Origin: Oehlia diaphana
Taxonomy: Eukaryota > Glomeromycota > Glomeromycetes > Glomerales > Glomeraceae
Length of the DNA: 36,066 nucleotides
Assembly: GCA_003833135.1 (NCBI GenBank)
Contig: QZLH01000460.1
Coordinates: forward strand, 21,317 to 57,382
Direction of reading: 5' to 3'
Shown here: piece by piece, positions 30,941 through 36,066 of the stretch
How the letters are laid out: each line of letters opens with the position of its first letter
Numbering within the stretch: position 1 is the stretch's first letter
Notes under the pieces: generated by a model
The model's input: the letters and a program-made list of their open reading frames with translations, nothing else
What the model was told of the DNA's origin: nothing
Databases searched by the model: none
Translations under genes and position numbers: made by a program

Positions 30941-32392
30941 ATGACAGCTACGGAACAACTTGTGATAATTGAACAGCTAGTATTACAAGAACGTAAAATT
31001 GTCACTTACGGGTGGTTGAGCAAATACCTCAACATTCACGCTAATAAAGCAAAACAACTACTTTATGAGTTTATTTCTGAATACGAACCTTCTAAGGAAA
31101 ATAATGTTCATGCTATCTATTGTATTTGTGGTCTTACCACAGATAATAAACAACATACCGTAACCTTAGTAACTCAGGAAAAGTTAGAAGCAGCACGAAA
31201 AGGGTTCACTCGCTTGACAAGCTTGCACGTTTACAGCGTACAACCAGTGTGTCCCACTGAAGCTGAGCTAATCAAGGCAGGACGAGAACCTATCGATAAA
31301 GTTGCTAATGAACCTGTCTTAAACACAAATAAAGATGCGACAACTGTCACTTCAACCTTAGTCTCACAATCCATTGATGTTAAAGAGTCTCCCAAGCCTG
31401 AAAAAGTAGATGAAAAAAAGCTAACAAAAAGCAAATCAACATCCTCGGAGAAATCAACGCCGATTACTGTGGCAATTAAAAACACGGTTTCACAAGCAAG
31501 TGATAAAACTTCCGATATTGATTCAGTTTCGAATAAGACTGCTCCCCAGGATGAATCAGAAGCTTCAAATAAAAAGGAAAAGAAAAGAAAGAGCATTGAA
31601 GTTGAAAGTAATCATAGTGAAGATTTTGGTGGATCAAAAAAAGAGCAAACGAATAAAAAATCCAAAAAACAAACTACCGCCAAACAAAAAGATGATAAAA
31701 CTAGCGATATCACTTCACTTTTGGATAAGGCTGCTTCCCACAAAGAGTTGAAGGCTTCAAATAAAAAATCAAAAAAGAGAAAAAGCGATGAAGCTATTGA
31801 TTTCGAGATTTCGGAAGAAGGGAAAGCAGCGAACAAACAAAAGAACGATAAGGAATCTCTTCAAAGTGATGATAATTCCCAAAATAAAGTAACAAAAAAA
31901 GATAAAGTCGTAAAGAAAAGGAAAAGCTATAAGGTTGCAGATGATCTTAATCAACAAGAAGTCGAAGCTTCAAAAATTGTCGAGCGAAAAAATGGTATTG
32001 CCTCACTCTTAAATAGAGTTGATAAGACAGAACAACAATTAGAAATTAGTGACAAACTAGATAACTTAAATATCAACAATGACAAGAAAGATCAGTCACA
32101 AGGTAAGCTATCGGTTGCATTAGTACAAAATACTCCTTTAACGGCCCAACAAAAGAAAAGAGGAAGACGTCAGATATTGAAGTCTAGGTCATATGTGAAT
32201 GAAAGAGGATATACCGTACACGAAAATTATCACGAATGGGAGTCATTTTCAGAAGGCGAATCAGTTTCTGAAAAAAAGCCACAAAAAGTAATCAAGGCAG
32301 AAGAACCCAACATCATTGCTAAACGTGGTAAAAAGAAAAAGGGAGACAACGGCTCACAAAAGAGCTTGTTAAACTTTTTTGGAAGAAAATGA
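30941..32392 (+). CDS. DNA polymerase delta subunit 3 (POLD3/Cdc27)
   Basis: One uninterrupted frame of 483 residues, a normal length for the family. Residues 1-105 form the N-terminal winged-helix domain that binds the B-subunit (MTATEQLVIIEQLVLQERKIVTYGWLSKYL, then LLYEFISEY and a VTLVTQEKLEAARKGFT block). Residues 110-440 are disordered, rich in Lys, Ser, Asp and Gln, with clustered KKRKS patches that could act as nuclear localisation signals. The extreme C-terminus, QKSLLNFF (473-480) followed by GRK, is a canonical PCNA-interacting PIP box (QxxLxxFF). An internal duplication is visible: residues 188-218 and 252-282 align (KTSDI..SxL/V..K.A....E..ASNKK.KKRKS). The subunit tethers polymerase delta to PCNA during lagging-strand synthesis and repair. 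Confidence 0.95.
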   Translation: MTATEQLVIIEQLVLQERKIVTYGWLSKYLNIHANKAKQLLYEFISEYEPSKENNVHAIYCICGLTTDNKQHTVTLVTQEKLEAARKGFTRLTSLHVYSVQPVCPTEAELIKAGREPIDKVANEPVLNTNKDATTVTSTLVSQSIDVKESPKPEKVDEKKLTKSKSTSSEKSTPITVAIKNTVSQASDKTSDIDSVSNKTAPQDESEASNKKEKKRKSIEVESNHSEDFGGSKKEQTNKKSKKQTTAKQKDDKTSDITSLLDKAASHKELKASNKKSKKRKSDEAIDFEISEEGKAANKQKNDKESLQSDDNSQNKVTKKDKVVKKRKSYKVADDLNQQEVEASKIVERKNGIASLLNRVDKTEQQLEISDKLDNLNINNDKKDQSQGKLSVALVQNTPLTAQQKKRGRRQILKSRSYVNERGYTVHENYHEWESFSEGESVSEKKPQKVIKAEEPNIIAKRGKKKKGDNGSQKSLLNFFGRK

Positions 32393-32762
32393 TCAAACAC
32401 TTCGTTTAATAATATTTCTTTTATTATTTAGATAGTAGATAGTAGAATTCATTTATATATGCTGTAATTTGTAATATTTTTTATTTTATAAAACCAAAGA
32501 AGAAAAATCTGATTTTATGAATACAAATATAAATAATATAAATTTAATCAATCCTTGTTATGCGAGAAGTTACATTCATTACATTCATCGATTAAGTGAT
32601 ATAAAGTTTTAAAATACGTTAACTTTACTGAATTATCTACACGCGTGCTAAAATCGCGTGACTTACAATCTGACCTAAACACGTGATTTATCATTTCATT
32701 AGTAACTTGTAACCTGTTGATCAATTGAAAATTTTTTCTAACATTTCTCATTACTTAAAGCC
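32393..32762. other. spacer between POLD3 and the Nup96-like gene
   Basis: 370 bp with no coding sequence on either strand. Notably no Nup98 autoproteolytic domain or FG repeats precede the Nup96-like frame. Confidence 0.7.
32680..32685. promoter_or_regulatory. CACGTG box upstream of Nup96-like gene
   Basis: CACGTGATT lies 78 bp upstream of the ATG at 32763. AATCGCGTGACTT, a near match, sits 27 bp further upstream. Same box type as in the ZNF830-like promoter; binding by a bHLH factor is inferred. Confidence 0.4.
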
Positions 32763-34322
32763 ATGACCGATTTGCGAAGGATGAAAGATAACCTTCAGAG
32801 CCTCAAAGGGGCATTTTCAGATCTCAATGAGGCCGATTCAAATGCATTATACGACAATAATATTTCCGTGAATCTCGAAGAAATTCAAGATACTCTTTCT
32901 ATGAAAAGATCGTTTCGAGTAAGCTGGGGACCTAATGGAACATATGTTTATCGTTCTAAAAAAAACTTACGTCCTATTTATACATCTTATATTGCACGAA
33001 CTACACCATTAAGAATAGCTAAAGCATCGCAAAGGGATATTGTTAGATTCCGTAAAGTTTTAATTGTATCCGAAGATGATGTTCACATTAAAGAACGCAT
33101 TAGTAAATCATTGGAATTAATTTTTGAACATTCAACATTTGGACAAGAAGATGATACTCCCTACGTTATACCAGCGAGCTTAAGTTTCATGGATTTCATA
33201 TCAGTCTTTGATACTAAGACAATTGATGAACATGAAAATTTAACTTGGAAATTATGTCATGCTTTATGGGATGACCTTCAAATCCCAAGTGAACATTATG
33301 ATTCTATGAGTCTTGATAAGGTGACAAGAGATTGTAGAAAGGCTAGAATATCAAAATGGTTTCAAATAACAAATGAACTAAAAATGCCAGATCATCTAAA
33401 ATTGTCCGGCTACAGCAATGACGATACGGATTTGATTTTTGCACATTTAACCAGCAAACAAATTTCAAAAGCGGTATTAATAGCAATTAAAAATCGTGAA
33501 TTTCATCTGGCATCATTGATATCACAATTGTATGGCAATGATTATGTCAAAGAGTGTATGAAACAACAAATTGATCATTGGAAAGATACTCAAATTGATA
33601 AGCTTATTTCACTGAATCATCTAAAGTTATATGAATTATTATCTGGAAATGTCTTTGCAACAACAAAAGGTCTAGATTGGAGGACAACTATTAGTATGCA
33701 AATGTGGTATGGTTGTAGGCTTGATGATTCATTTGATGAAGCTCTGAATATATATGATGAAGCTAGAACAGACTCTGAAGAAATTTCAAATCCTTTTGTA
33801 TGGTATAATCATGTTAATGGTAATGATCATTGGAAATATCTAGATACTAATAAACAGACCTTTGATCTTCATTACCATCTTATGAAACTTTCAACTGATC
33901 CCACTCATTCTCTTGAGGAAGCTTTACACCCTCGAACGAATCATGTCGCTCCACTTGATTATCGTATTACTTGGCTTTTGCATTATATGATAGCTCGTAT
34001 TTTAAATATACGAGACTTTATTGATAGTAAAGTCATGGTTGATCAAATCTCTTTAAAGTTTATATTTGAACTGGAAACTTTGGGTATTTGGCAATGGGCT
34101 GTTTTTATTGCCATGTTCATTAATAATCCAGATGTTCGTAAATTTATTCTCTGTGAATTATTAAATAGATATGTGCATCAAATTCCAAAAGAAAAGGCGG
34201 AAAGCTTTCAAAATTTTGCAATCAAAAAAATGCAGCTTAAAGAGGAATGGCTATTCGGGTCTCAGGAAATGTTTTCAAAGTATAAAGAAATACCTGGTCG
34301 AAAGCGGAAATTTGGCTATTAA
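32763..34322 (+). CDS. free-standing Nup96/Nup145C-like nucleoporin, C-terminally short
   Basis: One uninterrupted frame of 519 residues. The start region has SFRVSWGPNGTYVY (49-62), the strand that opens Nup96 after the Nup98 cleavage site. The alpha-solenoid follows, with family landmarks LTWKLCHALWDDLQIP, RKARISKWFQ, DLIFAHLTSKQISKAVLIAI, DWRTTISMQMWYGC, ALNIYDEA, DLHYHLMKLSTD, PLDYRITWLLHYMI and LGIWQWAVFIAMFI. Nup96 is a scaffold member of the Y-complex of the nuclear pore. Two things are odd. It has its own Met, with no Nup98 part (FG repeats, autoproteolytic HFS site) anywhere upstream. It also stops after EEWLFGSQEMFSKY...GRKRKFGY, where family members usually continue for roughly 200 residues. 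It may be a paralogue or retrocopy of a Nup98-96 gene elsewhere. Confidence 0.88.
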   Translation: MTDLRRMKDNLQSLKGAFSDLNEADSNALYDNNISVNLEEIQDTLSMKRSFRVSWGPNGTYVYRSKKNLRPIYTSYIARTTPLRIAKASQRDIVRFRKVLIVSEDDVHIKERISKSLELIFEHSTFGQEDDTPYVIPASLSFMDFISVFDTKTIDEHENLTWKLCHALWDDLQIPSEHYDSMSLDKVTRDCRKARISKWFQITNELKMPDHLKLSGYSNDDTDLIFAHLTSKQISKAVLIAIKNREFHLASLISQLYGNDYVKECMKQQIDHWKDTQIDKLISLNHLKLYELLSGNVFATTKGLDWRTTISMQMWYGCRLDDSFDEALNIYDEARTDSEEISNPFVWYNHVNGNDHWKYLDTNKQTFDLHYHLMKLSTDPTHSLEEALHPRTNHVAPLDYRITWLLHYMIARILNIRDFIDSKVMVDQISLKFIFELETLGIWQWAVFIAMFINNPDVRKFILCELLNRYVHQIPKEKAESFQNFAIKKMQLKEEWLFGSQEMFSKYKEIPGRKRKFGY

Positions 34323-35800
34323 AATTTATTAAAATACGTGTATATTTTTAGGGGTAACCAAACCTTATTACATTATGACCGCAGATGTTACAAAGTATAG
34401 ACTTTTTCATTATAATAGTTTATAACTGATACCTCATTATAATCCTTTTATCTCTTCAATACATAGAATTATAAATATAGAAAGCTTTAAAAAAAAAATA
34501 CCATTGTAATTAATAATTCATTTAATAAATTTATATAAATTCAGCAGATTTTTATTTTTATAATATTGGAAATTTCTTATTTACATGAGAATACATGAAT
34601 ATATAAATAATTATGTGCAGTGATGGAAAATTGGATCTGTGCAGTTGACGCAGAGTGCATGCGATTGAAAGTTGATAGGTTCATAATGGCGCGCTTACTA
34701 TTATTTTGCTTTTACTGTATATATAAAAAGCGAATACGACCTCATAAGTTGTGCACTAAACTTTTATGAATAATATGCGCTCTGCACATACACTGTATAT
34801 AAGAATAATCTGAATTTCAACACTTATTACATGTCTAATTAATTGAATTAATTTGAAATAAAAACGTATTCGTTTAACATCCAGTATTCAGTTTATATAC
34901 AAATTGGTTTAACTAAAATCTGTCACGTGAATTAGATTAATTTTGTGTAACATTTGTCTAAGAAAAATTCGCGTTTTTTTTTTTAAAAGAACGATTACAT
35001 TACTAACATAATAATTTCAATATACTTAAAATAATAAATATATTTGTGCTTAACATTTTAAAATTAAAGGTTAATTTATATATTTATATCATTTTTTTTT
35101 TTTCGAAAACGAAAGAAAACTAACAAAAACTTTTAACTGCAATGAAAAATAATTTTAATATATTACGATAAAAATATCAGAATCACAGTATATAAATAAC
35201 TTTGGCTAGCACTTTCACGTGGTAATAAAGATAAGGATAAAACGCGCAACATAAAAATCTCATGACGATATAATAATTGACCTATATAGTTAATACTAAA
35301 ATCAATCAAATTAAAAAAGTTAAAATCGTAAAACAATATAATTATGCAATTTTTAAAGGCATTTATTACAAAATAGGATATGTTGACTTTAAGATTTCTT
35401 TATTTGTTTGTTATTTTTTTTAATATATTTATTGTTACCTGGTAAATCATGAAAAAAAAAAGAAAAGAAAAAAAAACTTTATTGGGATTTATAATACGAT
35501 CAAATAACGATCATAAACGATCGTAACTTTTTAATTTGGTAAAAAGGCACGATTACTTATGTTATTTAACCATTTGGTATGTTGGCGGTTGGCGGTTCTT
35601 AAAATAATCGATTTTCCCTTCCGCAGTAAATTCAAATAAAAAAAAGTTATTTAAAAAAAAAACGCGTCCTTTATCATCATATACGGTACCAAAAACATAA
35701 TTGAATTAGGATAATTTTTATTTTAATAGATTTTTTTTTTACATATTATATTTATTCTATATAGAAAAATAATAATTGAAAGAAATAGAAATAAACCTTA
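34323..35800. other. AT-rich spacer
   Basis: About 1.5 kb with no gene seen. It contains CACGTG at 34924-34929 and near 35217, and CAGTGATGGAAA at 34618, which matches the end of the 192-bp MITE at 12853-12864 in reverse complement. A CACTG at 34791-34795 could be the partner, but flanking octamers do not match. Confidence 0.5.
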
Positions 35801-35808
35801 TAGTGTAT

Positions 35809-35810
<2 letters not shown>

Positions 35811-35844
<34 letters not shown>

Positions 35845-36009
35845 GAAGAAGGAAAAAAAAAAAAAAAAAAAAGTAAAAAAAAAAAGTATATATATATATA
35901 TACAGTTATATACAGTATATACATAAAATATATAAAAAAAAAAAAATATATATTTTTTTTTTAATCCTATATTTCCTATATATGTGTTTTTATTTTGGTT
36001 TTTTTTTTT

Positions 36010-36055
<46 letters not shown>

Positions 36056-36066
36056 GGTTTTTTTTT
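35811..36066. repeat. poly-T / poly-A / TA microsatellite block
   Basis: Long runs of T (35811-35840, 36001-36053) and A (35854-35885, 35934-35945), with a (TA)n stretch near 35887-35900. Low-complexity DNA to the end of the window; the frame visible through it is meaningless. Confidence 0.9.

Noticed and set aside
31231..31836. Minus-strand frames in POLD3
   Set aside because: Antisense to a conserved gene; Ser/Phe-rich because they read Lys/Asp codons backwards.
34618..34795. Second hAT MITE (CAGTGATGGAAA ... CACTG)
   Set aside because: Ends fit partly, but the flanking octamers (ATTATGTG and TATATAAG) do not match and the interior inverted pairing is weak.
35776..35964. 62-codon frame at the right end
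   Set aside because: Reads poly-T, poly-A and TA microsatellite; no coding texture.

Overview
The window looks like nuclear DNA of a very AT-rich filamentous fungus. Protein-coding genes carry short spliceosomal introns (mostly 60-105 bp, GTA(A/T) donors, TAG/AAG acceptors), intergenic DNA is full of homopolymers and small DNA transposons, and every recognisable gene is a eukaryotic housekeeping gene. Composition, the CpG-decay signature in repeats and the texture of the decayed gene families suggest an arbuscular mycorrhizal fungus (Glomeromycotina, Rhizophagus-like). That assignment is inference; no search was possible.

Left third (1 to about 13.7 kb): gene-poor repeat territory. It holds several short elements with terminal inverted repeats. 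Two have 8-bp target-site duplications: a perfect one around a 192-bp CAGTG...CACTG hAT-like MITE, and a 7/8 one around a 941-bp element. A 1.9-kb composite element (3330-5246) is also flanked by a perfect 8-bp duplication, contains a broken coding fragment and a single N, and carries a 326-bp direct repeat whose two copies differ almost only by CpG transitions. A multi-frame decayed gene lies at 6442-7590, followed by a long foldback hairpin.

Middle (13.7-25.8 kb): intron-containing genes. These are 5-hydroxyisourate hydrolase (+), then three minus-strand genes in tandem: UTP11 (SSU processome), YTM1/WDR12 (60S assembly) and PAPS reductase (MET16-type). A 1.3-kb spacer and a weak gene candidate follow. 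Next come an intact one-intron pogo/Tigger-type DDE transposase gene (-) and a Cue2-type CUE-CUE-Smr endonuclease gene (+).

Right (25.8-34.3 kb): three uninterrupted genes, namely a ZNF830-like C2H2 protein (-), the DNA polymerase delta subunit POLD3/Cdc27 (+, C-terminal PIP box) and a free-standing, C-terminally short Nup96/Nup145C-like nucleoporin (+). Between them are several decayed gene pieces (27.5-29.1 kb; 29.9-30.3 kb, minus strand, broken by an in-frame TAG) and palindromic CACGTG boxes in likely promoters. The end of the window is AT-rich spacer and poly-T.

The genes do not form a pathway. UTP11 and YTM1 both serve ribosome assembly, POLD3 replication, the Nup96-like protein the nuclear pore, Cue2 no-go decay, ZNF830 probably splicing. 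HIU hydrolase and PAPS reductase are metabolic. No rRNA, tRNA, CRISPR array or operon-like unit was found.
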